Origin: Halovenus sp. | Lineage (GTDB): Archaea > Halobacteriota > Halobacteria > Halobacteriales > Haloarculaceae | DNA: 28,603 nt | NCBI GenBank assembly: GCA_028274925.1 | Contig: JAQCNR010000266.1 | Location: 1-28,603 of the forward strand | Reading direction: 5' to 3' | In this document: positions 7,303 to 15,869 of the stretch, in pieces | Layout: the number at the start of each line of letters is the position of its first letter | How positions within the stretch are numbered: the stretch's first letter is position 1 | Notes under the pieces: model-generated | What the model was told of the DNA's origin: nothing | Seen by the model: the letters and a program-made list of their open reading frames with translations, nothing else | The model's database searches: none | Program-made: the position numbers and the translations under genes

Positions 7303-9111
7303 ATGAACACGCTGGGTGAGCCTATCAAGGTACTCTACGTGGACTCCGACCCGGACCGCAAAGCGAGGGTGGCCGCAACCCTCGAACAGGAAGATGGTCG
7401 GGTGAGGGTCCACCCAACCACAACAGCCGAAGAGGGGGGCAAACTGCTCGACGAACGGGAGACCCATTGTGTTGTCTCACGGTATGAACTCTCAGGTTTC
7501 GACGGCGTCCAGTTTCTCAAACGAGTCCGAAAATCGCACCCGAACCTTCCGTTCATTCTGTTCACCGGGGCTGGGACCGAACAGGTCGCCAGCGAGGCAA
7601 TTTCAGCCGGTGCTACCGATTATCTGCGCGCTGACGCCGAGGGTGAGCAGCACGCTGTTTTGAGTGAGCGAGTGACTGACGCTGCCGAGTCGTCTCAGCG
7701 AGAGTCGAGGTCGCCGGACCGGATGGGTGCCCTGCGAAAGTACAAGCGACTGGTCAACTCGATGCAGGAAGCGGCGTGGATCTACGACCGTGATGGCCGG
7801 TTCGTGGTGGTCAACGAGTCGATGGCACGGTGGTACAACACGACACGAGACGAACTTGCGGGAACGCGAGGGAATCTGGTTTCGCATGCGCGCGACGAGG
7901 CCGATACCGGTAACCCACTCCAGGAACTTCTCGACGGCGAGCGCGACCAGTTTCAGGCAGAAGCGGAGCTGGATTTTCCGGGCCACGGACACGCCGTTCT
8001 CGAGTACCGACTCACGCCACTTGCGATGGGGGGCGTCGTCGAGGGCATTGTGGGAGTCGCCCGTGACATTACTGAGAGCAAACGCCGAGAGACTCGTCTC
8101 AGGCGCTACAAGACAATTCTCGAAACGATAGACGATGGGGCGTTCGTTGTTGGTCAGGACCGAACTGTGACGTACGCCAACACTGCGTCGCTCGAGAAGC
8201 TTGGTGCATCCGTTTCGGATATCTGCGGCGAACCGATTACAGAGCTGGTCGAACAGTACGTCGCTGCTGAGGAGGAGGCCGATGCGTTCGCACGGGCCCT
8301 CGACGCTGCCTTTGCGGACCCAGACCCTGCTGAACCCGAACGAGTCGAACTCACACTCTCGGTTGACGGCGACCAGAGCGTCTACGATTACCAGCTCTCT
8401 CCGATTGTTGAGGCGGGGACGGTCACGGATGTCGCGGTAATCAGCCGTGATGTGACGGTCCAGAACAACCGCGAGAAACGACTCGAACAGCAAAACGAGC
8501 GACTCGACCGGTTCGCCAGCGTCGTCGGCCACGACCTGCGAAACCCGCTGCATCTTGCTGCCAGCCGACTCGAACTGGCTCGTGAGGACGCTGACTCTGC
8601 GCATCTCGCCGACGCGCTCGACGCAATCGAGCGCAGCCAGACACTCGTGGAGGAACTCCTGACGCTCGCCCGCGAGGGCGAGGACAGCACAACAGCCGAA
8701 CCGGTCGACATTCGACAGTTTGCCCGTCGTTGCTGGGAGACTGTCGAAACGAACAACGCGACACTGACAGCCGAGTCGACGACGCAGGTTTGCGCCGACG
8801 CCAGCCGTCTCAAGCAACTGTTCGAGAATCTGTACCGAAACGCAGTCGAACACGGTGGATCCACCGTCACGGTGACTGTCGGCGAACTCGCTGAGGGGTT
8901 CTACGTCGAAGACGACGGGAGCGGCATCCCCGAGGAGACCAGCGAACAGGTCTTTGTCGACGGCTACTCAACCGACGCCGACGGCACTGGACTCGGACTG
9001 GTAATCGTCCGGAACGTTGTCAAGGCTCACGACTGGGAGATTGACGTTGCTGAGGGCTCGGATGGCGGCGCACGGTTCGAGATTACTGACGTTTCCCGTC
9101 CAGACTCCTGA
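7303..9111 (+). CDS. PAS-domain sensor histidine kinase with degenerate receiver
   Basis: The 602-residue soluble kinase has an N-terminal receiver-like domain (about 8-125), two PAS domains (about 145-265 and 270-385), a short coiled linker, a HisKA helix with phospho-accepting His410 in GHDLRNPL, and a HATPase domain with N-box NLYRNAVEHGG, G1 EDDGSGIP and G2 GTGLGL. No membrane segment is seen, so it senses a cytoplasmic cue. The receiver keeps Asp14 and Thr88, but Arg60 stands where the phospho-acceptor Asp is expected and Ala110 where the Lys is expected, so it is probably a pseudo-receiver. The ATG at 7303 is preferred over 7261: the earlier one would add 14 residues before the first strand and overlap the likely promoter. 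It is divergent from nirK. No cognate regulator is adjacent. Confidence 0.88.
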   Translation: MNTLGEPIKVLYVDSDPDRKARVAATLEQEDGRVRVHPTTTAEEGGKLLDERETHCVVSRYELSGFDGVQFLKRVRKSHPNLPFILFTGAGTEQVASEAISAGATDYLRADAEGEQHAVLSERVTDAAESSQRESRSPDRMGALRKYKRLVNSMQEAAWIYDRDGRFVVVNESMARWYNTTRDELAGTRGNLVSHARDEADTGNPLQELLDGERDQFQAEAELDFPGHGHAVLEYRLTPLAMGGVVEGIVGVARDITESKRRETRLRRYKTILETIDDGAFVVGQDRTVTYANTASLEKLGASVSDICGEPITELVEQYVAAEEEADAFARALDAAFADPDPAEPERVELTLSVDGDQSVYDYQLSPIVEAGTVTDVAVISRDVTVQNNREKRLEQQNERLDRFASVVGHDLRNPLHLAASRLELAREDADSAHLADALDAIERSQTLVEELLTLAREGEDSTTAEPVDIRQFARRCWETVETNNATLTAESTTQVCADASRLKQLFENLYRNAVEHGGSTVTVTVGELAEGFYVEDDGSGIPEETSEQVFVDGYSTDADGTGLGLVIVRNVVKAHDWEIDVAEGSDGGARFEITDVSRPDS

Positions 9112-9300
9112 GCGAACTGGGACGGCCGTCGGCAGAACCGGTGTTCAGGAGGACAACCTATTGATGAGTCTGTGTTCAGGGGGAAACCGAGGTGGAGTGC
9201 GACGAAACCAGCCGAAACTGCCCGCTCACAGGTGGCTGCTCGTCGGAACCGATCCGCAACAACCAAATACGCATTCATACAAGACACGGATGATTGAGGA

Positions 9301-9633
9301 ATGCCTGACCAGAAGGTACTGCGAGAAATCAAAGAGTCCGAGGCAGAGGCCGACGAACTGATCGCTGAGGCTGAACAGGAGGCCGACACGCGACTGCAGG
9401 AGGCTCGGGAAGAGGCCGAGCAAATTCGCCAAGAGGCCCGCGAGGAGGCCGAGCAGGAGGCTGAAACGCGGATCGAGGAAGCACGAGCGGAGATAGAACA
9501 GGCACGCGAGGAAATTCTTGCGGAGGGTGAACAGGCCCGCGACGAACTCGAAGCCAAGGCTGAGGACCGTATCGACGACGTCGCGGAGTACGCACTGGAA
9601 CAGTTCACGGAGGAAATCCATGCTCAGACCTGA
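9301..9633 (+). CDS. atpH: A-type ATP synthase subunit H (peripheral stalk)
   Basis: AtpH pairs with AtpE as a right-handed coiled coil in the peripheral stalks that hold the catalytic head still against rotor torque. The 110-residue product is almost wholly helical and charged, with Glu/Ala/Arg-rich heptads from about residue 8 to 100 and no hydrophobic segment. It is the first gene of the atp operon. GAGGA lies immediately before the ATG, closer than usual, so initiation may instead be leaderless-like. Its last 14 bp overlap the start of atpI. The sequence alone is low in information because it is a coiled coil, but length, position before atpI and composition fit AtpH/AhaH well. Confidence 0.88.
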   Translation: MPDQKVLREIKESEAEADELIAEAEQEADTRLQEAREEAEQIRQEAREEAEQEAETRIEEARAEIEQAREEILAEGEQARDELEAKAEDRIDDVAEYALEQFTEEIHAQT

Positions 9634-11839
9634 GCAGATGTCAAAGGTCTCGGTGGCTGGCTCGAAACGCGTCATGAGCGATGTCATCGAGACGATGCAC
9701 CAGTTGAACCTCGTTCACATCACCGATTACGACGGCTCGTGGGACGGTTTCCAGCCGGGTGATTCGCTGGAAGGCGCAGACGAAACGTCGAGCAAACTCG
9801 TCACGGTTCGAGCGCTGGAGAACAGCCTCGACCTCGAGCAAGACGACATCAACACTGCGGCGACCGTTGATCTGGCCAACGCCGACGAACAACTCGAAGA
9901 GATTCGCACACAGGTCAACGACCTCGACGACCGACAGAACAACCTCGAGGACCGACGCCGCGAAATCGACGAACAGCTCGACCAGATGGAGCTGTTCGCA
10001 GACCTCGGGCTGGACCTGGACCTGCTGTGGGGCTACGACTCCCTCGATGTCGTCGTCGGCGAGGGTGACGCCGACGCCATCGCCGAGTCGCTCGAAGACG
10101 CCGACCACATCGCAGCGTTCGACGTGTTCACCGGCGACGAGTCGAACAGCGTGGCTGTGTTCGGCTACCCCGAAGAGGACGCCGACGAGGACCTCGACGA
10201 CGCGCTCGTCGGTGTTCCGTTTACCGCCTACGAGGTTCCGGAGATGGAGGGCAACCCACAGAGCAACGTTGCCGACCTGCAAGAAGAGCGCAAGCAGGTC
10301 GAAGCAGAACTGGAGAAAATCGACAACGAACTCGAATCCATCAAGATCAACTCCGGCAACTTCCTGCTGGCGCTGGAAGAGGAGTTGACTATCGAGGCAC
10401 AGAAGAGCGAAGCACCGCTCCGATTTGCGACCACCGAGCACTCCTTCATCGTAGAGGGCTGGATTCCGACGGAGAAAGTCGAGGCGCTTCGCCAGACGTT
10501 CGATTCCGAGATTGGTGACCGGCTCGAAATCTCGGAGATCAAGCGCGCGAAATACACCGACGCCAGCGGCCACTCCGAAGAGGACGTTCACGAGGAGGAA
10601 GCCGCCGCAACTGATGGCGGCCAGCCGCTTGCGGACGACGACGACTCCGAACCAGCGGTTATGGCCGACGGTGGCAAATCCGATGGTGACCTCGTCACCG
10701 TCGAAGACGACCCGCCGGTCGTCCAGCAAAACTCGAAACTCGTCAACCCGTTCGAGATTCTGACGCGGGCAGTTAACCAGCCGAAGTACTCGGAGTTCGA
10801 CCCGACGATTACGCTGTTTCTGACCTTCCCGCTGTTCTTTGGCTTCATGATTGGCGACATCGGGTACGGAACACTGTATGTCCTGATCGGCTACGCCGTC
10901 TACAAGAAATTCGATAGCAAGGCGCTGTCTGATTTCGGTGCCGTCGTCGTCTGGCTGGGCTTGTGGACGTTCCTGTTCGGAATCCTCTATGGTGAGGTCC
11001 TCGGATTACACTTCTTCGAGTGGTTCGGGGCCCACCCGGTCATCGAGAAGGGGATTTCGAGCACTGAATGGGCAATCACGTGGCTGCTGGTCTCGGTTAT
11101 CGCCGGCTGGCTTCATCTGAACCTCGGCTACATCTTCAACTTCGTCGAGGAGTGGAGCGTTCACGGCGCGAAACCGGCCATCGTCGAGGTCGGCTCGTGG
11201 CTGTTGATGCTCAACGGACTGTGGGTGTTCATCTTCAGTAAATTCGGTCAGGGTGGCAAACCAGAGTTCCTCGTCGGTCCGGACGCCCTGCTGGCGACCG
11301 GACCACTTGGCTTTGGTTTCGAGGGATTCCCAGCGATTGCGGGAATCATTGGCCTCGTGATGTTCGGACTCGGGTTCGCCATTCTCGTCTCTGGCCCGTG
11401 GTACGAGGCAGTCGAATTCCTCGTTCCGCTCGCCCACACACTGTCGTACACACGACTGGCGGCAGTCCTGCTCGCGAAGGCAGGGATGGCTCTTGCGGTC
11501 AACCTCCTGTACTTCGGCGCGTACCGTGACGAAGAAGGATTCCACTTCATGCATGAGTACGCACCCGGCTATACTCCCGACCACGGTGAAGTGGTCTTCG
11601 GCGGTCTCTCGAACATGGGCAGCGCCATCAGCCTCGGTCCGCTCCAGATTGGGCTGGAGGGCGCGCTGCTCGGATTGCCGGTGTATCTCATCGGTCATGC
11701 TGTCGTGTTAGCAATCGGAGGAACCGCCGCGATACAGGCTGTCAGGCTCGAATACTTCGAGTTCTTTGAGAAGTTTTATGAAGGCGGTGGCAAGAAGTAT
11801 GAACCGTTCGGACACGAACGAACGCACACATCGGACTAA
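9620..11839 (+). CDS. atpI: A-type ATP synthase subunit I (stator a-type subunit)
   Basis: Subunit I forms the proton half-channels beside the K ring and anchors the peripheral stalks. The 739-residue product has a cytoplasmic N-terminal half with coiled coils (about 80-120 and 215-245) and a membrane half from about residue 390 with several hydrophobic helices. The essential channel arginine is Arg612 in HTLSYTRLAAVLLAKAG. Between the halves is a very acidic, low-complexity insert (about 315-362). The ATG at 9620 is chosen because GGAGG lies 6 nt before it and the MLRPEQMSKV start matches the family; an in-frame ATG at 9518 would lie deep inside atpH. It overlaps atpH by 14 bp and is followed by a 23-bp gap to atpK. 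Identification is firm. Confidence 0.94.
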   Translation: MLRPEQMSKVSVAGSKRVMSDVIETMHQLNLVHITDYDGSWDGFQPGDSLEGADETSSKLVTVRALENSLDLEQDDINTAATVDLANADEQLEEIRTQVNDLDDRQNNLEDRRREIDEQLDQMELFADLGLDLDLLWGYDSLDVVVGEGDADAIAESLEDADHIAAFDVFTGDESNSVAVFGYPEEDADEDLDDALVGVPFTAYEVPEMEGNPQSNVADLQEERKQVEAELEKIDNELESIKINSGNFLLALEEELTIEAQKSEAPLRFATTEHSFIVEGWIPTEKVEALRQTFDSEIGDRLEISEIKRAKYTDASGHSEEDVHEEEAAATDGGQPLADDDDSEPAVMADGGKSDGDLVTVEDDPPVVQQNSKLVNPFEILTRAVNQPKYSEFDPTITLFLTFPLFFGFMIGDIGYGTLYVLIGYAVYKKFDSKALSDFGAVVVWLGLWTFLFGILYGEVLGLHFFEWFGAHPVIEKGISSTEWAITWLLVSVIAGWLHLNLGYIFNFVEEWSVHGAKPAIVEVGSWLLMLNGLWVFIFSKFGQGGKPEFLVGPDALLATGPLGFGFEGFPAIAGIIGLVMFGLGFAILVSGPWYEAVEFLVPLAHTLSYTRLAAVLLAKAGMALAVNLLYFGAYRDEEGFHFMHEYAPGYTPDHGEVVFGGLSNMGSAISLGPLQIGLEGALLGLPVYLIGHAVVLAIGGTAAIQAVRLEYFEFFEKFYEGGGKKYEPFGHERTHTSD

Positions 11840-11862
11840 TAACACAACCCCAATACATACCT

Positions 11863-12102
11863 ATGATTGAACCCCTAAGCGTTGTACTAAGTACAGGAGG
11901 AGGACTTGCACCACAGTCAGCAGCAGCAATCGCAGTCGGACTGGCTGCACTCGCAACCGGATACGCACAGCGAGGAATAGGGTCTGCCGCAGTCGGTGCC
12001 GTAGCAGAGGACAGCGACAATCTCGTCTCGGGACTGATCTTTACAGCCATTCCTGAGACGCTGATCATTATCGCGTTCGTGACCATCTTCATCGTGGGTT
12101 AA
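11863..12102 (+). CDS. atpK: A-type ATP synthase subunit K (rotor ring proteolipid)
   Basis: Subunit K forms the membrane rotor ring that carries ions past subunit I. The 79-residue product is a single two-helix hairpin, with a Gly/Ala-rich first helix (about 18-48), a short polar loop AEDSDN and a second helix with the ion-binding Glu65 in TAIPETLIII. There is one hairpin only, so no duplication as in some methanogens. Codon use is unlike the neighbours: 10 of 15 Ala codons are GCA and 7 of 10 Gly codons are GGA, with CTA, GTA and ATA also used. Three GGA codons in a row (12-14) create a strong internal Shine-Dalgarno-like sequence. It is flanked by the longest gaps in the operon (23 and 25 bp). 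No clear ribosome site precedes the ATG. Confidence 0.95.
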   Translation: MIEPLSVVLSTGGGLAPQSAAAIAVGLAALATGYAQRGIGSAAVGAVAEDSDNLVSGLIFTAIPETLIIIAFVTIFIVG

Positions 12103-12127
12103 CGGCTCACACCTCCCTTATTCACCT

Positions 12128-12709
12128 ATGAGTCTGGATACAGTTGTCGAGGACATCAGAGAACAGGCCCGCGCGCGTGCGGACGAAATCCGCGACGAAG
12201 CGGAGGCTGAGGCAGATGAGATTCTCGCCGAGGCCGAGTCCGACGCCGAGGAGATCCGCGAGGAGATTCTCGCCGACGCCGACCGAACAATCGAACAGGA
12301 GCGCGAGCAGAAGCTCTCGAGTGCCAAACTCGAAGCCAAGCAGGCTCGACTGGAGGCACGTCGGGACGTGCTCCAGTCCGTTCGGTCGGACATCGAGCAG
12401 GACGTTGCAGAGCTCTCGGGCGAGGAGCGCGAGGAACTGACTGCAGCGCTCCTGGAGGCAACTGCCGCGGAGTTCGACGACGGCGAGTCTGTCGAAGTCT
12501 ACGGCCGTGCCGACGACCAGGAACTACTCGAAGAACTGCTCGAAGAGTACGACGGCTACGAGTACGCCGGCGAGTACGACTGTCTCGGCGGCGTCGTCGC
12601 CGACAGCGAGCAGTCCCGCGTTCGGGTCAAAAATACGTTTGATTCGATCCTCGACGAAGTCTGGGAGAACAACCTCCGTGAAATCAGCGACCGACTGTTC
12701 GAGCAATGA
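12128..12709 (+). CDS. atpE: A-type ATP synthase subunit E (peripheral stalk)
   Basis: Subunit E dimerises with H in the peripheral stalk, and its C-terminal globular domain binds the top of subunit B. The 193-residue product has a long charged coiled coil (about 1-100, Glu/Ala/Arg heptads beginning DTVVEDIREQARARADEI) and a globular C-terminal domain (about 105-193) with a family-typical YDCLGGVVADSEQSRVRVKNTFDSILDE segment that I quote only in part: LGGVVADSEQSRVRVKNT. Length is normal. It follows atpK by 25 bp with no obvious ribosome site and ends overlapping atpC by 4 bp (ATGA), which couples their translation. It resembles atpH in its coiled coil, but the C-terminal domain separates them clearly. 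Confidence 0.94.
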   Translation: MSLDTVVEDIREQARARADEIRDEAEAEADEILAEAESDAEEIREEILADADRTIEQEREQKLSSAKLEAKQARLEARRDVLQSVRSDIEQDVAELSGEEREELTAALLEATAAEFDDGESVEVYGRADDQELLEELLEEYDGYEYAGEYDCLGGVVADSEQSRVRVKNTFDSILDEVWENNLREISDRLFEQ

Positions 12710-13767
12710 GCGCGACTGGTAGTTCCAACCCCGAGTACGTGAACGCCCGCGTCCGCTCACGACGAGCAGCGCTGTTCAAGGAGGAAGATTACCGCAAACT
12801 GGTCCGGATGGGCACCGGTGAGATCGCCCGCTACATGGAAGAGACCGAGTACGAGGCAGAAATGAACGACCTCGGTGCTCGCTACAGCGGTGTCGACCTC
12901 ATCGAATTCGCGCTCAACCGGAATCTCGCCAAACACTTCGAAGACATGCTCGAGTGGGCAGACGGCGAGCTCCACGCACTGATCGCAAACTATCTCCGGA
13001 AATTCGACGCCTGGAACGCCAAGACGGCGATTCGTGGCGTCTATTCCGGAACCAGCCCCGACGACATCGAGAGCGACTTTATCCGTGCCGGCGAGTTCGA
13101 CGACCAACTGCTGAACTCACTGGCAAACGCTGGCTCTATCGAAGAGATTGTCGAACTGCTCGACGGCACGATATTCGAGGAAGGGCTGGAACTGGCGTTC
13201 GAGGAGTTCGAGGAGCAGAGCGTGCTCGTCCCGCTGGAAAACGCGATCGACAAGACGTTCTACGAGCACCTGCTCGACGACGTGAACATGGTCACCCTCA
13301 ACCAGTACAGCCCCAAAGGACTGTACGTCGAGGTCCTGCAGGCCGAAATCGACTTCCGGAATATCCGCAACGCACTGCGGCTCTCCCGGACCGGGACGGA
13401 GCTCGACCCCGAGGAGTACTACATCGACGGTGGCAAACTGTTCAAAGAGGGTCAGCTCCGACAACTGGTTGGCAGCTTTGATGACCTCGTCGAGTACATC
13501 CGAGACAGTTCCTACGGTGAGGAACTGTCGGCTGGCCTCGCAGAACTGGAGTCGGCACAGAGTCTGAGCGCGTTCGAGCAGGCGCTGGACGCTGCACTGC
13601 TCGAATACTCGGACACGCTGTCGCACTCACACCCAGTGTCGATCTGTTCGGCGCTGTCGTACATTCTCGCCAAGGAACGAGAGATCGAGAATGTCCGGGC
13701 AATCGCCCGGGGCCGGGAGGTTGGTCTCTCGGTCGAGGAAATCGAAGAGGAGCTGGTGGTAATATGA
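12706..13767 (+). CDS. atpC: A-type ATP synthase subunit C (rotor adaptor)
   Basis: Subunit C is the funnel-shaped, all-helical adaptor that couples the K ring to the central axle (D and F). The 353-residue product is soluble, helical and strongly acidic, with the family's typical start (NPEYVNARVRSRRAALF), an internal pattern of similar helical repeats, and a C-terminal ILAKEREIENVRAIARG segment characteristic of V-ATPase d/C subunits. Length is normal for the family. It overlaps atpE by 4 bp at its start and atpF by 4 bp at its end, both as ATGA, so it is embedded in a chain of coupled genes. No oddity is visible. Confidence 0.94.
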   Translation: MSATGSSNPEYVNARVRSRRAALFKEEDYRKLVRMGTGEIARYMEETEYEAEMNDLGARYSGVDLIEFALNRNLAKHFEDMLEWADGELHALIANYLRKFDAWNAKTAIRGVYSGTSPDDIESDFIRAGEFDDQLLNSLANAGSIEEIVELLDGTIFEEGLELAFEEFEEQSVLVPLENAIDKTFYEHLLDDVNMVTLNQYSPKGLYVEVLQAEIDFRNIRNALRLSRTGTELDPEEYYIDGGKLFKEGQLRQLVGSFDDLVEYIRDSSYGEELSAGLAELESAQSLSAFEQALDAALLEYSDTLSHSHPVSICSALSYILAKEREIENVRAIARGREVGLSVEEIEEELVVI

Positions 13768-14096
13768 GCCAGGAAATCGCAGTTATCGGCAGTCCTGAGT
13801 TCACCACTGGCTTTCGCCTCGCAGGCGTCCGCAAGTTCCAGAACATTCCCGAAGACGACAAGTCTGAGAAGCTCGATGCTGCAGTCGAGGAGACACTGGC
13901 AGACGATGGCGTTGGCATTGTCGTGATGCACGACAAAGACTTGGATCACCTCTCTCGGGGGGTTCGACAGGACGTCGAGACGAGTGTCGAACCAGTTGTG
14001 GTGACACTGGGTGGCGGTGCAGGCAGCAGTGGATTGCGCGATCAGATCAAACGAGCAATCGGAATCGACCTGATGGACGAAGACAACAATGAGTAA
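13764..14096 (+). CDS. atpF: A-type ATP synthase subunit F (central axle)
   Basis: Subunit F joins D in the central axle that rotates inside the A3B3 head. The 110-residue product has the small Rossmann-like fold of the family: EIAVIGSPEFTTGFRLAGV at the start, an acidic middle, IGIVVMHDKDL as the central strand (VGIVVMHDKDL here), and a C-terminal KRAIGIDL helix that inserts toward the head. Length is normal. It overlaps atpC by 4 bp and atpA by 8 bp. Its direct partner, subunit D, is not encoded anywhere in this window, which is notable because F alone cannot make the axle. Confidence 0.94.
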   Translation: MSQEIAVIGSPEFTTGFRLAGVRKFQNIPEDDKSEKLDAAVEETLADDGVGIVVMHDKDLDHLSRGVRQDVETSVEPVVVTLGGGAGSSGLRDQIKRAIGIDLMDEDNNE

Positions 14097-15867
14097 AGCA
14101 ACAGAATCCGATGTCCGTGAAGACGGCATCATCGAAAGCGTAAGTGGCCCTGTCGTGACCGCGGTCGATCTGGAAGCGCGGATGAACGACGTCGTCTACG
14201 TCGGCAACGAGGGGCTGATGGGCGAAGTGATCGAAATCGAAGGGAACCTGACCACAATTCAGGTGTACGAGGAGACGTCCGGGGTTGCTCCGGGCGAACC
14301 TGTCGAATCGACGGGTGCGCCACTCTCCGTGGACCTCGGACCGGGAATGCTCGACTCCATCTACGATGGTGTCCAGCGCCCGCTCGACGTTCTCGAAGAG
14401 AAAATGAACTCGGCGTTTCTCGACCGCGGGGTCGACGCGCCGGGTATCGACCTGGAAAAGACGTGGGATTTCACCCCAGAAGTCGAGGAAGGTGACGAAG
14501 TTGGGAACGGCGATATCGTCGGCTCCGTGCCGGAGACACCGAGTATCGACCACAAGGTGATGGTCCCGCCAGGTACCCTCGACGAAGACGAAACCGCAGC
14601 GGTCGTCTCTGTCGAGTCCGGCGAGTTCAACGTCGAACAGACGGTCGCCGAACTCGAAACCGGTGACGAGATTCAGATGCGCCAGGAGTGGCCGGTTCGA
14701 GAGGCCCGACCGACCGAAGAGAAACAGACGCCGACCGAACCGCTCACCTCCGGGCAGCGAATCCTCGACGGGCTGTTCCCGCTCGCGAAAGGTGGGACGG
14801 CCGCGATTCCTGGACCGTTCGGCTCGGGCAAGACTGTTGCACAGCAGTCACTCGCGAAGTTCGCGGACGCCGACATCGTCGTCTACATTGGCTGTGGCGA
14901 GCGTGGCAACGAGATGACCGAGGTCATCGACGACTTCCCGGACCTGCCGGACCCACAGACCGGCAACGCGCTGATGGCCCGGACCTGCCTCATCGCCAAC
15001 ACGTCGAACATGCCTGTTGCAGCGCGTGAGTCCTGTGTCTACACGGGAATCACCATCGCGGAGCACTACCGCGACATGGGCTACGACGTGGCGCTGATGG
15101 CTGACTCCACCTCGCGGTGGGCCGAGGCCATGCGAGAGATTTCGAGCCGACTCGAAGAGATGCCCGGTGAGGAGGGCTACCCAGCATACTTGGCTGCCCG
15201 CCTCAGCGAGTTCTACGAGCGAGCCGGCTACTTCGAGAACATCAACGGGACCGAAGGCTCTGTCTCGGCAATCGGCGCAGTCTCGCCGCCGGGCGGAGAC
15301 TTCTCGGAGCCAGTCACCCAGAACACGCTGCGGATTGTCAAGACGTTCTGGGCGCTGGACGCAGACCTCGCCGAGCGACGACACTTCCCGGCGATTAACT
15401 GGGACGAATCCTACTCGCTGTACCGCGACCAGCTCGACCCGTGGTTCGTCGAGAACGTCGCAGAGGACTGGCCGGAACAGCGCCAGTGGGCGATTGACGT
15501 GCTCGACGAGGAGGGCGAACTGCAGGAGATTGTCCAGCTCGTCGGGAAGGACGCGCTGCCGGAAGACCAGCAGCTCACCCTCGAGGTGGCTCGCTTCCTG
15601 AAGGAGGCGTGGCTCCAGCAGAACGCGCTGCACGATGTGGACCGCTACTGTCCACCGGAGAAGACCTACGAGATGCTCGGCGCTATCAAGATGTTCAACG
15701 ACGAGGCATTCGACGCCCTCGAAGCCGGTGTTCCGGTCGAGGAAATCACCGACGTCGACTCGCTGCCGCGGCTGAACCGGATCGGCACCACGCCGGACGA
15801 CGAGGCCGAGGAGTTCGTCGAGGAACTCGAAGCAGACATCACAGAAGAGCTACGCGCACTCTACTAA
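14089..15867 (+). CDS. atpA: A-type ATP synthase catalytic subunit A
   Basis: Subunit A carries the catalytic nucleotide sites of the A3B3 hexamer. The 592-residue product contains an N-terminal beta barrel, the A-type bulge domain (about 110-190), and the P-loop GPFGSGKT (242-249), whose GPFGSGKT form with Ser rather than the F-type pattern is the A-type signature. The ALMADSTSRWAEAMREISSR segment marks the catalytic core (part quoted: DSTSRWAEAMREI). There is no intein; the P-loop region, a common insertion site, is uninterrupted. The start overlaps the end of atpF by 8 bp, and only 2 bp separate its stop from atpB. Identification is certain. Confidence 0.98.
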   Translation: MSKATESDVREDGIIESVSGPVVTAVDLEARMNDVVYVGNEGLMGEVIEIEGNLTTIQVYEETSGVAPGEPVESTGAPLSVDLGPGMLDSIYDGVQRPLDVLEEKMNSAFLDRGVDAPGIDLEKTWDFTPEVEEGDEVGNGDIVGSVPETPSIDHKVMVPPGTLDEDETAAVVSVESGEFNVEQTVAELETGDEIQMRQEWPVREARPTEEKQTPTEPLTSGQRILDGLFPLAKGGTAAIPGPFGSGKTVAQQSLAKFADADIVVYIGCGERGNEMTEVIDDFPDLPDPQTGNALMARTCLIANTSNMPVAARESCVYTGITIAEHYRDMGYDVALMADSTSRWAEAMREISSRLEEMPGEEGYPAYLAARLSEFYERAGYFENINGTEGSVSAIGAVSPPGGDFSEPVTQNTLRIVKTFWALDADLAERRHFPAINWDESYSLYRDQLDPWFVENVAEDWPEQRQWAIDVLDEEGELQEIVQLVGKDALPEDQQLTLEVARFLKEAWLQQNALHDVDRYCPPEKTYEMLGAIKMFNDEAFDALEAGVPVEEITDVDSLPRLNRIGTTPDDEAEEFVEELEADITEELRALY

Positions 15868-15869
15868 CA

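Noticed and set aside
7603..8853. 416-residue antisense frame opposite the histidine kinase
   Set aside because: It is Arg/Val/Cys-rich with no domain, and lies antisense to a clear kinase. Long antisense frames are usual in high-GC coding DNA.
9641..10729. 362-residue antisense frame opposite atpI
   Set aside because: It is a mirror of an acidic coiled-coil coding region; no family features and a firm gene on the other strand.
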